NCBI GenBank assembly: GCA_009885795.1 | Contig: VFKA01000035.1 | Coordinates: 1 to 64,000, forward strand | Reading direction: 5' to 3' | DNA: 64,000 nucleotides | Source of the DNA: Rhodospirillales bacterium | GTDB lineage: Bacteria; Pseudomonadota; Alphaproteobacteria; Dongiales; Dongiaceae | Shown: positions 46,680 through 57,044 of the stretch, piece by piece | Layout: every line of letters starts with the position of its first letter | Numbering within the stretch: position 1 is the stretch's first letter | Made by a program: the position numbers and the translations under genes | Notes under the pieces: generated by a model | What the model was told of the DNA's origin: nothing | The model's input: the letters and a program-made list of their open reading frames with translations, nothing else | Databases searched by the model: none

Positions 46680-47364
46680 TCTGGCCTCCATGGGATCGAC
46701 CGATGTTTCACGTGAAACTCCGCCTCCCGGCGTAAGCGATCGGCTTCTGAGTATCCCGGCGGTTTCACGTGAAACAATCGTCCATCTTCGCGCGTATGTG
46801 AAAATTTTGAATAAATGGCAGAAGGCGATCAATCTTGTCTCCGATCGTAGTCTAGATGATGTCTGGAGCCGCCATATATTGGATTGCGCCCAACTCCGAT
46901 TTTACATCGCCGATACCGCGATTCATCTCATGGATATTGGCAGCGGCGCGGGATTGCCAGGCCTGATCCTGGCGATAATGGGTATCGACCGAGTAACCCT
47001 GGTCGAATCCGATGCCAGAAAGTCCGAGTTTCTCCGCGCCGCGACCAGGAATCTCGGTATTTCCGGCCGAGTCGAGGTCTTGACCAGCCGAGTCGAAGAC
47101 TTGTCCGGGTTTCAAGCAGACATCGTAACGGCCAGGGCGCTGGCCTCGGTAGAGCAGATTCTAGCCATTTCCGCCGGAATTCGAGGGCCTGGTACGAAAT
47201 ATCTTCTGCATAGGGGCGGGGCCGTTCCGGAGGAGTTGACCCAGGCGGGAAAAAAGTGGAGATTCTCGGTCGAGCGCTTTGCGAGCCTTACCGACGCGTC
47301 CGGATCCATACTTCGGTTAGGAAACATAGGCCTTGGAAATCACGCCCCTGACGACCCAAGTTAG
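46672..47364 (+). CDS. rsmG: 16S rRNA (guanine-527-N7)-methyltransferase RsmG, with parS sites in its 5' end
   Basis: This 230-residue (TTG start 46672) or 224-residue (ATG 46690) SAM methyltransferase has [42 protein letters not shown] and [13 protein letters not shown]. It methylates G527 of 16S rRNA. The first ~35 residues contain VSRET twice ([17 protein letters not shown]), the translation of two parS sequences. Upstream it overlaps mnmG; downstream it overlaps parA by 32 bp. Confidence 0.95.
   Translation: MVDLASMGSTDVSRETPPPGVSDRLLSIPAVSRETIVHLRAYVKILNKWQKAINLVSDRSLDDVWSRHILDCAQLRFYIADTAIHLMDIGSGAGLPGLILAIMGIDRVTLVESDARKSEFLRAATRNLGISGRVEVLTSRVEDLSGFQADIVTARALASVEQILAISAGIRGPGTKYLLHRGGAVPEELTQAGKKWRFSVERFASLTDASGSILRLGNIGLGNHAPDDPS
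46704..46719. promoter_or_regulatory. parS centromere site 1
   Basis: TGTTTCACGTGAAACT matches the conserved bacterial parS TGTTTCACGTGAAACA at 15 of 16 positions. It lies inside rsmG, upstream of parA and parB, where ParB is expected to load. Confidence 0.92.
46761..46776. promoter_or_regulatory. parS centromere site 2
   Basis: GGTTTCACGTGAAACA matches the parS consensus at 15 of 16 positions. It starts 57 bp after site 1 and is also inside the 5' end of rsmG. Confidence 0.92.
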
Positions 47365-48142
47365 CCGAGCCAAGATAATCGCCATTGCAAACCAGAAAGG
47401 CGGCGTCGGCAAGACCACGACCGCCATCAATCTGGCGACCGCCATGGCCGCCTGTGGAAAGTCCGTGCTGATCGTCGACATCGACCCGCAAGGCAACGCC
47501 AGCACCAGCCTCGGCATCGACAGGGCGATCCGCACTACGAGCTCTTACGAGGTGATCATCGACGGCGCGCCGATCGCCGACGCCATATTCCCGACGATCG
47601 TTCCGGGCATGGGGATCATAACGTCGTCGCGCGACCTGGCGGCCGCCGAGATCGAGCTCATCGACATGCCTCGGCGCGAGTACAGGCTGAAGGAAGCCCT
47701 CGAAGGCATAGCCCACGACTACGACTATGTTCTTATCGACTGCCCGCCATCCTTGAGCCTTCTCACCGTGAACGCCTTCGCGGCGGCCAATGCCGTCATG
47801 GTGCCGCTGCAATGCGAATTCTTGGCGCTGGAAGGCTTGAGCCATCTGGTGCGAACCATCGACCGGGTCCGGCAGAACTTCAATCCGACACTGGAAATAC
47901 AAGGTATTGTGCTAACCATGTTCGATCGACGCAATAACTTGTGTGACCTGGTGGCTGCCGATGTTCGCGGACATTTCGGTGCCAAGGTTTATGAGACGGT
48001 GATTCCACGGAACGTCAAGGTTTCGGAAGCGCCGTCGCACGGCAAGCCGGTTCTGCTCTATGACATGCGTTGCGCCGGATCCCAGGCCTATATCCACCTG
48101 GCCAGCGAAGTGCTGCGCCGCGAGAGCGTCCTGGCCGCGTAA
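47333..48142 (+). CDS. parA: Chromosome-partitioning ATPase ParA
   Basis: This 269-residue protein has the deviant Walker A KGGVGKTTTAINLATAMA, VLIVDIDPQGNASTSLG, VLIDCPPSLSLLTVNAFAAA and VPLQCEFLALEGLSHL. It powers origin segregation with ParB on parS. TTG start (47333) with AGGAAA about 10 bp upstream; it overlaps rsmG by 32 bp. parB follows after 12 bp. Confidence 0.96.
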   Translation: MEITPLTTQVSRAKIIAIANQKGGVGKTTTAINLATAMAACGKSVLIVDIDPQGNASTSLGIDRAIRTTSSYEVIIDGAPIADAIFPTIVPGMGIITSSRDLAAAEIELIDMPRREYRLKEALEGIAHDYDYVLIDCPPSLSLLTVNAFAAANAVMVPLQCEFLALEGLSHLVRTIDRVRQNFNPTLEIQGIVLTMFDRRNNLCDLVAADVRGHFGAKVYETVIPRNVKVSEAPSHGKPVLLYDMRCAGSQAYIHLASEVLRRESVLAA

Positions 48143-48154
48143 CGGGAGATTCGG

Positions 48155-49078
48155 GTGAACAGTGGAGTCCATTTGACCGGGAGACCTACCGTGACCGATG
48201 AATCCGGCAAGCGCAGCCTCGGTCGAGGATTGTCGGCTTTGCTTGGAGCCGAGCAAGAGGACTTTGCCGGCGGCGACCAGGCCCGCGCTTCGCGAACGGT
48301 CCCCGTCGAACTCATTCATCCGAGCCATCTTCAGCCGCGCCAGAGATTCGACGACGAGCCGCTGCAGGCGCTGGCCGATTCGATTCGCCAGAATGGCATC
48401 CTCCAGCCAATTCTGGTGCGCAGCCACCCGGCCAAGGCCGGAGCGTATGAAATCGTCGCGGGCGAGCGCCGCTGGCGGGCGGCGCAGCTGGCGAACATCC
48501 ACGAGATTCCGGTCCTGGTACGCGACATCGGCGATCGCGAGGCCCTGGAACTGGCGATTGTCGAGAATGTCCAGCGCCAGGATCTGTCGGCGCTCGAGGA
48601 AGCCGACGGCTACAAGCGGCTGATCGAGGAGTTTCGCTACAGCCAAGAGGATCTGGCGCAACGAATCGGCAAGAGCCGCAGCCATATCGCCAACACCATG
48701 CGTCTTCTGGCCCTGCCCGACGAGGTCAAGGGGCTGCTGGACAAGGGGGAGCTATCGCCAGGCCATGCGCGGGCCTTGCTTGGCGCCGGCGACCCGGCGG
48801 AGCTGGCGCGCCACGTCGTGGCCCGGGGCCTCAATGTCCGCCAGACCGAGAAGCTGGCCCGGGCCGCGCGCGATTCCGGCGGCTCGACACGGACGCCGGC
48901 GGCAAAGGATCCCGATACCGAGCGCCTGGAGCGCGACCTCTCGGCGCTTCTAGGCCTCAAGGTCGCGATAGATTTCCGCGGTCAGGGCGGGTCGATCACG
49001 ATCCATTATCGAAGCCTGGAACAGCTCGATGACATCCTGCGCCGGCTGAACCACACGCCGCAGCCGGGACCGAATTAA
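48155..49078 (+). CDS. parB: Chromosome-partitioning protein ParB (CTPase clamp)
   Basis: This 307-residue protein starts GTG with GGGAG 7 bp upstream. N-terminal SLGRGLSALLG (ParA-contacting), the CTP-binding GERRWRAAQLA and ENVQRQDLSALEEA, the HTH LAQRIGKSRSHIANTMRLLALP, and the C-terminal dimerisation part SITIHYRSLEQLDDILRRL are all present. It binds the parS sites 1.4 kb upstream. Its stop meets the opposing holA stop (4-bp overlap). Confidence 0.96.
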   Translation: MNSGVHLTGRPTVTDESGKRSLGRGLSALLGAEQEDFAGGDQARASRTVPVELIHPSHLQPRQRFDDEPLQALADSIRQNGILQPILVRSHPAKAGAYEIVAGERRWRAAQLANIHEIPVLVRDIGDREALELAIVENVQRQDLSALEEADGYKRLIEEFRYSQEDLAQRIGKSRSHIANTMRLLALPDEVKGLLDKGELSPGHARALLGAGDPAELARHVVARGLNVRQTEKLARAARDSGGSTRTPAAKDPDTERLERDLSALLGLKVAIDFRGQGGSITIHYRSLEQLDDILRRLNHTPQPGPN

Positions 49079-50097
49079 GCCCGAAGCCTCGCAATATCGA
49101 AGAGAGCCTGACGGCAGATGGCTTCGCCTGGGCTTGCCGTTCGCTTGCAAGCGACCTCGGCGTCGAGCAGGCGCCCCAGCGCGTCGGCCAGCGACGGTGC
49201 CGGCCAGCGATTGATCTGTCGGAGAAATTGATCGCGGCGCTTCCAGAAAACCCCCGGCCGAAGCGCCGCGACGGCCGATTCGCGGCTGGCGCCGACATCC
49301 ATCTGGCTTCGGACCTGGTGCAGGCGCATCAGGTGCCGGGCGGCCGTGCGCAGCACGCTCGCCGGCTCGGCCCCGCCGGCCAGGTTGCGATCGAGGCTGT
49401 TGTCCAGGCCGGGCAGATCGCCGCCGGCCATCGCGAAGGCGACGTCGTCAAGAGCGATCGCCGCGCTTTCACCGGTCGAGGCGATGACATCGTCCAGTTC
49501 GACCCGCCGCTCCTTGGCGTCGCCCATGTAAAGCGCCAGCTTTTCCAGTTCCGAGCGGGTAGCGGCGCGATCGGCGCCAAGAATGTCCGAAAGATGACCG
49601 AGTGCGTCCGGGGCGGCGGTAAGGCGATGACGCCGAAGCTCCGCCGCGATGAAACGCCGGAGCTCATCGCCTTCCTCGGGGTAGCAGGCAAGGGCGGCGG
49701 CGGCAGGCGAGGACTCGAACAGCTTGCGCAGCGCCGATTTGGCCGGCACTTCGCCGGCCTCGACGACCAGCAAGGCCGGCCCGGGCGAGCCCTTCAGTAG
49801 CTCTTCGATCAACCGCGCGAGACCATCGGCCCCGTCCGTCAGGCGAACCACTCGCCGGCCGCCGGTCATGGAGAGCGCGCTCATCTCATCGGCGAGCCGC
49901 GCCGGATCGTCGCGCAGCGTCGCGGCGCCGAGCCGCGCCACCCGAAACGGATCGTCCTCGGCTCCGGCGACGACGCGGATCACGCGCAGGGCGCGCTCGC
50001 GCACCAGGCCGGAATCGGGGCCATAGATGAGAACGGCGGCGATTCCGGGATCCGGCCGGTCGAGGAACCGTTCGATCGACTGGGTCGCGAGCTTCAA
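49075..50097 (-). CDS. holA: DNA polymerase III delta subunit
   Basis: This 340-residue protein has AVLIYGPDSGLVRERALRVIRVV, ALLVVEAGEVPAKSALRKLFESS, LGADRAATRSELEKLALYMG and the C-terminal helical region LMRLHQVRSQMD. It loads the sliding clamp with the tau complex. The TTG start (50095-50097) overlaps the lptE stop as TTGA. Confidence 0.93.
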   Translation of the reverse strand: MKLATQSIERFLDRPDPGIAAVLIYGPDSGLVRERALRVIRVVAGAEDDPFRVARLGAATLRDDPARLADEMSALSMTGGRRVVRLTDGADGLARLIEELLKGSPGPALLVVEAGEVPAKSALRKLFESSPAAAALACYPEEGDELRRFIAAELRRHRLTAAPDALGHLSDILGADRAATRSELEKLALYMGDAKERRVELDDVIASTGESAAIALDDVAFAMAGGDLPGLDNSLDRNLAGGAEPASVLRTAARHLMRLHQVRSQMDVGASRESAVAALRPGVFWKRRDQFLRQINRWPAPSLADALGRLLDAEVACKRTASPGEAICRQALFDIARLRA

Positions 50098-50618
50098 GGG
50101 GTCGCGGCCGCCTTTTCGCGATGCTTCGCCAGGAACAGGGCAAGACGCATGCGAATATCGTCGCTCAACGCCTGCGCGCCGCGCCCGCGCGCGTCTTCCG
50201 TCGCCGTATGGCTCGAAAATAGCGAGCTGACGATATCGAAACTGGTTGTGGACCGGCTCCGGCCCTCATAGAGCAACGCCTCCTTGTCCCGCGACCGCAG
50301 CGTGTAATCGGCGATCAAGGTCATGTTCACCCTGGTCGGGGTCTTGTCGGTCGCCAAGGCAAGGTTATCCTGCCGCTCGGTCAGCCTAACACTCAACACA
50401 TAGCGTGGGACGTCGGGTTTTCCATGGGGATTGAGTCGGTCGCGCAGGAAGTTGTAGAGCTTCTGGCCGGTCCGCTCGGCGATCGGCTCGATGAGAATGT
50501 CCTCGAGCTCGGCCTGCACCGGTTCGCCGCCGGGCGCCCGCGATCCATAGAGAGGTTGAAATCCGCAGGCGGCGCCTAGCAACAACATTGCCACGATCGC
50601 CAATCTAGACCACCACAT
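50094..50618 (-). CDS. lptE: LPS-assembly lipoprotein LptE
   Basis: This 174-residue lipoprotein has signal [19 protein letters not shown] with lipobox GAAC, then GFQPLYGS, the LptE opening motif. It also shows [13 protein letters not shown] and the beta strands [19 protein letters not shown]. It plugs LptD in the outer membrane. ATG 50618 overlaps the end of leuS by 14 bp; leuS-lptE-holA is a recurrent alphaproteobacterial order. Confidence 0.9.
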   Translation of the reverse strand: MWWSRLAIVAMLLLGAACGFQPLYGSRAPGGEPVQAELEDILIEPIAERTGQKLYNFLRDRLNPHGKPDVPRYVLSVRLTERQDNLALATDKTPTRVNMTLIADYTLRSRDKEALLYEGRSRSTTSFDIVSSLFSSHTATEDARGRGAQALSDDIRMRLALFLAKHREKAAATP

Positions 50619-53223
50619 TGACCACCCTGTTCGGCACCACGATGACTTTGCGGGCCGCCTTGCCTGCCATGGCCCGGCGTACGTGCTCGTCCGCCAGGGC
50701 CGCCTCTTCCGCAACGCGCCGGTCGGCGTCGCGCGGCAACGCGATCGTTGCCCGCAGCTTACCATTAACTTGCACCGCCAGCGTAACAATCAAATCGTCG
50801 ACCAGGGCCGGGTCGGCTTCGGGCCAGGGCGCTAGCGCCAACAGCTCGCGATGGCCCAGCTGCTCCCATAGCTCCTCGGCCAGATGCGGCATCATGGGCG
50901 CGATCAGCCGGGTCAGGCTCTCCAAGGCTTCGCGCCGCGCCCAGGCGAAGCCCAGGCCAGAACCGGCGCCGGAATCCGCCAGCGTATTGGCGAACTCATA
51001 GAGACGCGCAACGGCGCGGTTGAAGTGGAATTTCTCGATGTCCTCGGTGACCCCGGCGATGGTCTTATGGGTGGCGCGGCGCAACGCCAAGGCGTCCGCG
51101 CCGAAATCGCCGGCCGTGACGGCGGCGCCACCGGATTCCGGCGCCGGCGCGCCCGTCACCAGCTTCCACAGCCGCTGGGTAAATCGGTAGGCGCCCTCGA
51201 CGCCGGCGCTTGCCCATTCCATGTCGCGCTCGGGCGGGCTGTCGGACAGCATGAACCAGCGCGCGGTGTCGGCGCCGTATTTGTCGATGATGGCGCCGGG
51301 ATCGACGACGTTCTTCTTCGATTTGCTCATCGATTCCAGGCGCCCGACCGTGACCTTGCCGCCGGTCGCGGCATGGACGGCCGAACCGTCGGGGCGCTTT
51401 AGGACGTCCTCCGGATAGAGCCACTTTCCGCCCGTGTCCTTGTAGGTTTCGTGGCAGACCATGCCCTGGGTAAAGAGGCCGCTGAACGGCTCTTCGGCCG
51501 AAAGATGCCCGCATGCGCGCATGGCGCGCGTGAAGAAGCGCGAATAGAGCAGGTGCAGGATCGCGTGTTCGATGCCGCCGACATACTGATCGACCGGCAG
51601 CCAGTAATCGACATCGGCGCGCGTCACCGGCTCGTCCGCCCGGGGCGAGCAGAAGCGGGCGAAGTACCAGGACGAATCGACGAAGGTGTCGCAGGTGTCG
51701 GTTTCGCGCCGCGCCGGGCGGCCGCACCCTGGGCAGGAAACGTGCTTCCAGTCCGGGTGGCGATCGAGCGGATTGCCCGGCTTGTCGAAAGCGGCGTCCT
51801 CGGGCAGGCGCACCGGCAGATCCCGCGCCGGCACCGGAACGATCCCGCAGGCGTCGCAATGAATCATCGGAATGGGGCAGCCCCAATAGCGTTGGCGCGA
51901 GATGCCCCAGTCGCGCAGGCGGTAGACGACGATGCCGCGCCCGATTCCGTCGCGTTCGAGACGGTCGATGATGGCGCGTTTGGCGCCGGCGACGTCGAGG
52001 CCGTCGAGAAACTCGGAATTGATCAGAACGCCGTCTTCGAGGAAGGCGGTGTCGGCCACCGCGAAATTCGACGGATCGGCGCCCGGGGGCGCCACCACCG
52101 GGAGGACCGGCAGCGCGTACTTTCGGGCGAAATCGAGATCGCGCTGATCGTGCGCCGGGCAGCCGAAGATGGCGCCGGTGCCGTACTCCATCAGGATGAA
52201 ATTCGCGACATAGACCGGCAGCGAGACACCCGGCCGGAACGGGTGCTCCGCCTTCAAGCCGGTGTCGAAGCCGCGTTTCTCGGCGGTTTCCAGCGCCGCC
52301 TCGGTGGTTCCAAGCGCGTGACATTCGGCGATGAAGGCGCCGAGGCCGGCGTTGTCGCGGGCCAGCTCCAATGCAAGCGGGTGCGCCGGCGACAGCGCGC
52401 AGAACGAGGCGCCGAAGATCGTGTCGGGACGGGTCGTGAAGACCTCGAGACGATCGCCGCGCCCGGCAAGCGCGAACGAGATGGTGGCGCCTTCCGAACG
52501 GCCGATCCAGTTTTCCTGCATCAGGCGCACGCGCTCGGGCCAGCGCTCGAGATCCTTGAGCGCGGCCAGAAGTTCCTCGGTATAGGCCGTGATCTTGAAG
52601 AACCACTGCGACAGCAGGCGCTTCTCGACGACCGCGCCGGAACGCCAGCCGCGGCCCTCGATGACCTGCTCGTTCGCCAGCACGGTGCTATCGACCGGAT
52701 CCCAATTGACCCAGGCTTCCTTGCGATAGACCAGGCCGGCCTCGAACAGGTCCAGGAATAATTTCTGCTGGTGCCGGTAATACTCCGGATGACAGGTGGC
52801 GATCTCGCGATCCCAGTCGAGCGACAGCCCCATGCGCTTCAATTCGGCGCGCATCGCCGCGATGTTGGCATAGGTCCATGCGGCGGGATGGATGCCCTGA
52901 TCGCGCGCGGCGTTTTCCGCCGGCAGCCCGAAGGCATCCCAGCCCATGGGGTGAAGCACGTTGAAGCCGCGCGCGCGCCGGTAGCGCGCGACCACGTCGC
53001 CCAGCGTGTAGTTGCGGACGTGGCCCATATGGATCCGCCCCGACGGATAGGGAAACATCTCGAGGACGTAGTACTTGGGGCGCGCGGGGTCGGCCTCGGC
53101 GGCGAAGCATCGCCGCTCCGCCCAGGCGGCCTGCCAACGCGGCTCGGCCTCGCGGAAATTGTAGCGCGCGTCCGGTCCGGTCGGGGCGCGCGGCGACGTG
53201 GCCTCGCTGGTTCGGCCGCTCAT
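50605..53223 (-). CDS. leuS: Leucyl-tRNA synthetase
   Basis: This 872-residue class I synthetase has the HIGH-type motif [15 protein letters not shown], the editing domain (~225-420) with [12 protein letters not shown] and [16 protein letters not shown], a zinc-like insert [30 protein letters not shown] and the KMSKS loop [12 protein letters not shown]. Complete length. It is followed by lptE and preceded 7 bp upstream by the DUF3576 gene. Confidence 0.97.
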   Translation of the reverse strand: MSGRTSEATSPRAPTGPDARYNFREAEPRWQAAWAERRCFAAEADPARPKYYVLEMFPYPSGRIHMGHVRNYTLGDVVARYRRARGFNVLHPMGWDAFGLPAENAARDQGIHPAAWTYANIAAMRAELKRMGLSLDWDREIATCHPEYYRHQQKLFLDLFEAGLVYRKEAWVNWDPVDSTVLANEQVIEGRGWRSGAVVEKRLLSQWFFKITAYTEELLAALKDLERWPERVRLMQENWIGRSEGATISFALAGRGDRLEVFTTRPDTIFGASFCALSPAHPLALELARDNAGLGAFIAECHALGTTEAALETAEKRGFDTGLKAEHPFRPGVSLPVYVANFILMEYGTGAIFGCPAHDQRDLDFARKYALPVLPVVAPPGADPSNFAVADTAFLEDGVLINSEFLDGLDVAGAKRAIIDRLERDGIGRGIVVYRLRDWGISRQRYWGCPIPMIHCDACGIVPVPARDLPVRLPEDAAFDKPGNPLDRHPDWKHVSCPGCGRPARRETDTCDTFVDSSWYFARFCSPRADEPVTRADVDYWLPVDQYVGGIEHAILHLLYSRFFTRAMRACGHLSAEEPFSGLFTQGMVCHETYKDTGGKWLYPEDVLKRPDGSAVHAATGGKVTVGRLESMSKSKKNVVDPGAIIDKYGADTARWFMLSDSPPERDMEWASAGVEGAYRFTQRLWKLVTGAPAPESGGAAVTAGDFGADALALRRATHKTIAGVTEDIEKFHFNRAVARLYEFANTLADSGAGSGLGFAWARREALESLTRLIAPMMPHLAEELWEQLGHRELLALAPWPEADPALVDDLIVTLAVQVNGKLRATIALPRDADRRVAEEAALADEHVRRAMAGKAARKVIVVPNRVVNVVV

Positions 53224-53230
53224 CGGCCTG

Positions 53231-53851
53231 TTACTCGCCCAGCTGGGCGATCCTGAGTTGCCGGGCCCGGGTCAGAATGGCGTTCTCCAGATTGACCACG
53301 GTGTTGGCCGCCACGGTCGCATCGACCCAGCCGCCGGACGCATCCTTCTGTTGGCGGAAGACGGCCGCGCGCACCCCGTCGGCCCGCAACGCCCGGCCCA
53401 GAATGAACACGTTCACCTTGAACCGCTCCTCGGCGGTTTGCGGCGGCGAGTACCAGTCGGTGATGATGACGCCGCCGAAGGGATCGGCCGATACAAGGGG
53501 CATGAACGACACGGTGTCCAGGCTGGCGCGCCAGAGAAAGCTGTTGACCCCGATGCCGCCGCCGTCCTCCGGTTTCACGTCCTCGCCGCCGAAGACGAGG
53601 CCGCCTTCGCCGAAGACGGACTCCTGCCCTTCCTCCTCGTTGGTGATGGGCTTCGCCTGGCCCTTGCGCCGCTCCGAGGGATACTGCGATCCGGAGTCGC
53701 CGAACGAGCAGGCCGCCGCGCCGAAAGCGAATACAAGCGCGGCGCAAAGCAGCAGCCGGCCGATCCTCGATCGCCGATCCGGATGGTTCGCGCGCATGGC
53801 ATCGCCTGGCATGGCCGAAAACTCCGCAAAATCGTTGTGGAAGGCCACCAT
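53231..53851 (-). CDS. DUF3576 lipoprotein
   Basis: This 206-residue protein has a hydrophobic segment [18 protein letters not shown] with lipobox-like AAAC. DUF3576 features follow: [38 protein letters not shown] and a C-terminal [17 protein letters not shown]. The function of DUF3576 is unknown; its context with leuS, lptE and holA is conserved in alphaproteobacteria. ATG at 53851 has GGGAGG 8 bp upstream, though a shorter start at 53812 or 53797 would give a more usual signal peptide. Confidence 0.88.
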   Translation of the reverse strand: MVAFHNDFAEFSAMPGDAMRANHPDRRSRIGRLLLCAALVFAFGAAACSFGDSGSQYPSERRKGQAKPITNEEEGQESVFGEGGLVFGGEDVKPEDGGGIGVNSFLWRASLDTVSFMPLVSADPFGGVIITDWYSPPQTAEERFKVNVFILGRALRADGVRAAVFRQQKDASGGWVDATVAANTVVNLENAILTRARQLRIAQLGE

Positions 53852-53945
53852 AAAGCAAACCTCCCGGATGCGGTCAAGCGATGGTCATGGCCCGAATCGG
53901 TGATATTCTCTTCCCTGGTCAACCCGCGCCATATTGAAATTGACT

Positions 53946-56000
53946 ATGGGTATGGAAGACGGAAGGCAATCGCTCGGCCCGGCGACGGCGGCCGATTTGG
54001 GCTCGCTCGCCGAGGCCGCGTTCCGCTATTTCCAATCGGGACGCCTGGCCGAGGCCGAACGGGTATGCCGCGACGCACTTGTACGCGCGCCGCGGGCCAT
54101 CCCGTTCCTGAATCTGCTGGGTCTTGTCGCCGGCCGGCGCGGCGATACCGAGGCGGCGGTGGAACTTCATGGGCGCTGCGTGGCGCTCGATCCCGACTCG
54201 GCCGAACTCCACGCCAATCTCGGCATGGCGCTTCGCAAGGCCGGGCGGGTCGAGGCCGCGGTCGAGAGCTACCGCCGCGCGCTGGCGCTGGCGCCCGTCC
54301 CCGCCCCTGGGCTCGCCGCCGTTCACAACAATCTCGGCAACGCGCTCCTGGAACTCGGCCGGCGAGCGGAAGCCATCGCTAGCTTGGAGCGCGCGGTCGC
54401 CCTGAAGCCGGATTTCGCCGATGCTCACTACAACCTCGGCAATGCCCTGATCGAAGCGGGGGAATGGAAGAAGGCGATCCTGGCGCTGCGGCTTGCAGCC
54501 GAATTGGCGCCGGCGAACGAGGGCGCCCACAACAGCCTTGGCATCGCCTTGCGCCGCCTGGGCCGTCCCGCCGATGCGGTCGAGAGCATTCGTAGGGCAC
54601 TAGCATTGCGGCCGGACATGGCGTCCGCTCACAACAATCTCGGCAATGCGTTGCGTCAGTTGGGGAGTCCGGCGGAGGCCGAGGCAAGCTACCGGCGGGC
54701 GATCGATTCGCGGCCCGATTTCGCGGAAGCGCACGTGAATCGGGGCCTCGCCCTGCTCGATCTGCGTCGCTCCGAGGAAGCGATTGCATGCTTCCACCGC
54801 GCGCTCGACCTCGATCCCGATTCGGCGGCGGCGCATTGTGGACTCGCCGGCGCCCAGACGAATCGCGGCGCCTTCGAAGGCGCGCGGTCCAGCTATCGGC
54901 GCGCCATCGCCATCGAACCGGGCCTTGTCGATGCCCATCTCGGAATCTCGGCGTTGGTGCGTTATTGTCCCGGCGACCCGGCGTTTGCGCAACTGGAGCG
55001 GGTGGTCGCCGGCGGCGCGCCCGCCGAGGACCGGACATCGGCGCATTTCGTCCTGGGCAAGGCCTATGCCGACATCGGCGACTGGCGTAGGTCGTTCGAG
55101 AGCTATCGCGCCGCGAACGCGTTTCGCCGACAAGCAGCGGGTGCCGCCGCCAAGGCCTATGACGCGGCATGGAATCGCCGCGTCCTCGATTTCTCGAGGA
55201 CGGTACTCACCCGCGATCACTTCGCCTCGCGCGCCGGCCTTGGACTCGACGATCCAAGGCCGGTCTTCATCGTCGGGTTTCCGCGCTCGGGCAAGACGCT
55301 TATCGAGCAGATCCTCTCCAGTCACCCAAGCGTGAGCCCGGGCGGCGAGACGCTTGCCCTCGAGGCCCTCGCCCGGGAGGTGGCCAAGGAATCGGGATCC
55401 GGCGCCCCATATCCCGAATGCCTGCCGGCGGTTTCCCCCGACTCCCTGGCGATGCTGGCCCAGCGTCTCCTGGCGACGCTCGCCGGAGGCGGGCGGTCGG
55501 GAGAGCGCATTATCGATACCTCGCCCGACAACGCCTGGCATCTGGGGTTGTTGGCGCTACTGTGTCCCAGGGCCAGGGTCATTCATTGCCGGCGCGACGC
55601 GCGCGACCTGGTACTCGCCTGCCATTTCAAGTTCTTCGAGGCGGGCCACGCTTACGCAACGGACCTCGGCCAATGCGCGCGGTTCCTGAGGCTTTACGAG
55701 TCGATGATGGAGCACTGGCGCGCGGTGCTTCCGCTAGAGTTCGTGGAAGTTCGCTACGAGGATCTGGTGACCGATCCCCGCGCCAGCGCGCGGCGCATCA
55801 TCGGGTTTCTCGACCTGCCCTGGAGCGAAACCTGTCTGCCCGACGCCGCACCCGATGCCAAGGAGCTGGGGGCAGCCGACAGTTTGCCGGTTCGCAGCCG
55901 CCTTTCAGCCGATTTCGTTGGCTTCTCGCGCCATTACGAAGCCTTCCTGGGGCCGCTGGACGACGCGTTGGCAAGGCCGGCACAGAATCTCCGGGGGTAA
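53946..56000 (+). CDS. TPR-repeat sulfotransferase
   Basis: This ~684-residue protein has an N-terminal array of about nine TPR units (~20-330; repeats like AHNNLGNALxxLGxxAEA). A linker is followed by a sulfotransferase domain from ~435: PAPS-binding PVFIVGFPRSGKTLIEQILSSHPSV, DTSPDNAWHLGLLALLCPRARVIHCRRDARDLVLAC (3'-phosphate loop) and VRYEDLVTDPRASARRIIGFL. It resembles bacterial tyrosine-sulfotransferase-like proteins. The start is uncertain (TTG 53934, TTG 53940, ATG 53946, ATG 53952). It is followed 94 bp downstream by a second sulfotransferase. Confidence 0.87.
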   Translation: MGMEDGRQSLGPATAADLGSLAEAAFRYFQSGRLAEAERVCRDALVRAPRAIPFLNLLGLVAGRRGDTEAAVELHGRCVALDPDSAELHANLGMALRKAGRVEAAVESYRRALALAPVPAPGLAAVHNNLGNALLELGRRAEAIASLERAVALKPDFADAHYNLGNALIEAGEWKKAILALRLAAELAPANEGAHNSLGIALRRLGRPADAVESIRRALALRPDMASAHNNLGNALRQLGSPAEAEASYRRAIDSRPDFAEAHVNRGLALLDLRRSEEAIACFHRALDLDPDSAAAHCGLAGAQTNRGAFEGARSSYRRAIAIEPGLVDAHLGISALVRYCPGDPAFAQLERVVAGGAPAEDRTSAHFVLGKAYADIGDWRRSFESYRAANAFRRQAAGAAAKAYDAAWNRRVLDFSRTVLTRDHFASRAGLGLDDPRPVFIVGFPRSGKTLIEQILSSHPSVSPGGETLALEALAREVAKESGSGAPYPECLPAVSPDSLAMLAQRLLATLAGGGRSGERIIDTSPDNAWHLGLLALLCPRARVIHCRRDARDLVLACHFKFFEAGHAYATDLGQCARFLRLYESMMEHWRAVLPLEFVEVRYEDLVTDPRASARRIIGFLDLPWSETCLPDAAPDAKELGAADSLPVRSRLSADFVGFSRHYEAFLGPLDDALARPAQNLRG

Positions 56001-56094
56001 GTCCGGGGTAGGCATGGCGTTTTTGCTTTCGCCTCGCGCTCGCTTCCGCTAATTAGCCGCCTTCATCATCACTTCAGCCCGCCGCCGGGAAGCC

Positions 56095-56949
56095 ATGGGA
56101 AAAATCGTCTGGCTCGCCTCATACCCGAAGTCCGGGAACACCTGGCTGCGAGCCTTCCTCCATAACCTGCTGCGCAACGTGGACGAGCCCTACGACATCA
56201 ACCGGCTTTCCGACTTCACGCTCAGCGATTCGCAGGCCGCCTGGTACCAGGCCTTCGATTCCCGCCCGATCGAGCAGTGGACCAAGGAAGAAGTGGCCGC
56301 GGCGCGGCCCCGCGTCCACGAAGCGATGACCAAGGCCTTTCCCGACTCGGTCTTCGTCAAGACCCACAATGCGCTGGTCGAGGACCGCGGCCATTCCATG
56401 ATCACCATGGAGCATACCGCCGGCGCCATCTATGTGATTCGCAATCCGCTCGATGTCGTCATCTCGCACAGCCACCACTACGCCCTCACCGTGGATCAGT
56501 CGATCTTTGTCCTCAACCGTCCCGACGTCGAGGGCGAGAACGAAGGCCGCTACGTTTACGAATGGCACGGATCCTGGTCCCGGCACGTGGCGAGCTGGAC
56601 CTCGATCCCGAATCCGTCGCTGCTCACGGTACGCTATGAGGACATGGGGGAGGATCCCCACGAGGCCTTCGGCCGAGTCGCCGCCTTTCTAAGGCTGAAT
56701 CCGTCGAGGGAGCGGCTGCACAAGGCCATAAGACTCAGTTCTTTCAAGCAGTTGCGTGAAATGGAGGAAAAGCACGGCTTCCGCGAGCGCACGGTGAAGA
56801 GCGACCGGTTCTTTCGCGCCGGGCGGGCCGGGCAATGGCGCGATACCCTGACGGCGGCTCAGGTCGACGCGGTCGTTGAGGCCAATCGGGAGATGATGTC
56901 CCGGTTCGGTTATCTGCCGGACCAGGAGAAGACGGCGATCAATGTCTAA
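56095..56949 (+). CDS. SULT-type sulfotransferase
   Basis: This 284-residue cytosolic sulfotransferase-like protein has IVWLASYPKSGNTWLRAFLHNLL (5'-phosphosulfate loop), FVKTHNA, AIYVIRNPLDVVISHSHHY (3'-phosphate motif), VRYEDMGEDPHEAFGRVAAFL and the C-terminal FFRAGRAGQWRDTLT, the KxxxGxxGxW-type PAPS motif. It belongs to the sulfotransferase_1 family; the acceptor is unknown. It probably shares a transcript with the TPR-sulfotransferase. Confidence 0.9.
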   Translation: MGKIVWLASYPKSGNTWLRAFLHNLLRNVDEPYDINRLSDFTLSDSQAAWYQAFDSRPIEQWTKEEVAAARPRVHEAMTKAFPDSVFVKTHNALVEDRGHSMITMEHTAGAIYVIRNPLDVVISHSHHYALTVDQSIFVLNRPDVEGENEGRYVYEWHGSWSRHVASWTSIPNPSLLTVRYEDMGEDPHEAFGRVAAFLRLNPSRERLHKAIRLSSFKQLREMEEKHGFRERTVKSDRFFRAGRAGQWRDTLTAAQVDAVVEANREMMSRFGYLPDQEKTAINV

Positions 56950-56972
56950 CTTATTGTATTTACAATTTAATA

Positions 56973-57044
56973 TGTCATTCCGGCGCAAGCCGGAATCCAT
57001 CGCGCCGCATCGCGATGGGCCCCGGCTTTCGCCGGGGCGACAGG
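56973..57044. repeat. 72-bp double-hairpin repeat, copy 1 (upstream of porin 2)
   Basis: It has two palindromes, ATTCCGGCgcaaGCCGGAAT and a CCCCGGC-loop-GCCGGGG, joined by CCATCG. The repeat recurs at 58615-58686 in the same orientation with about 65 of 72 positions identical. The type (TGTCATTCCGGCGAAAGCCGGAAT) is a common dispersed palindromic repeat of alphaproteobacteria. Confidence 0.9.

Noticed and set aside
53571-53582. GGTTTCACG, half of a parS site
   Set aside because: Only one arm of the palindrome is present.
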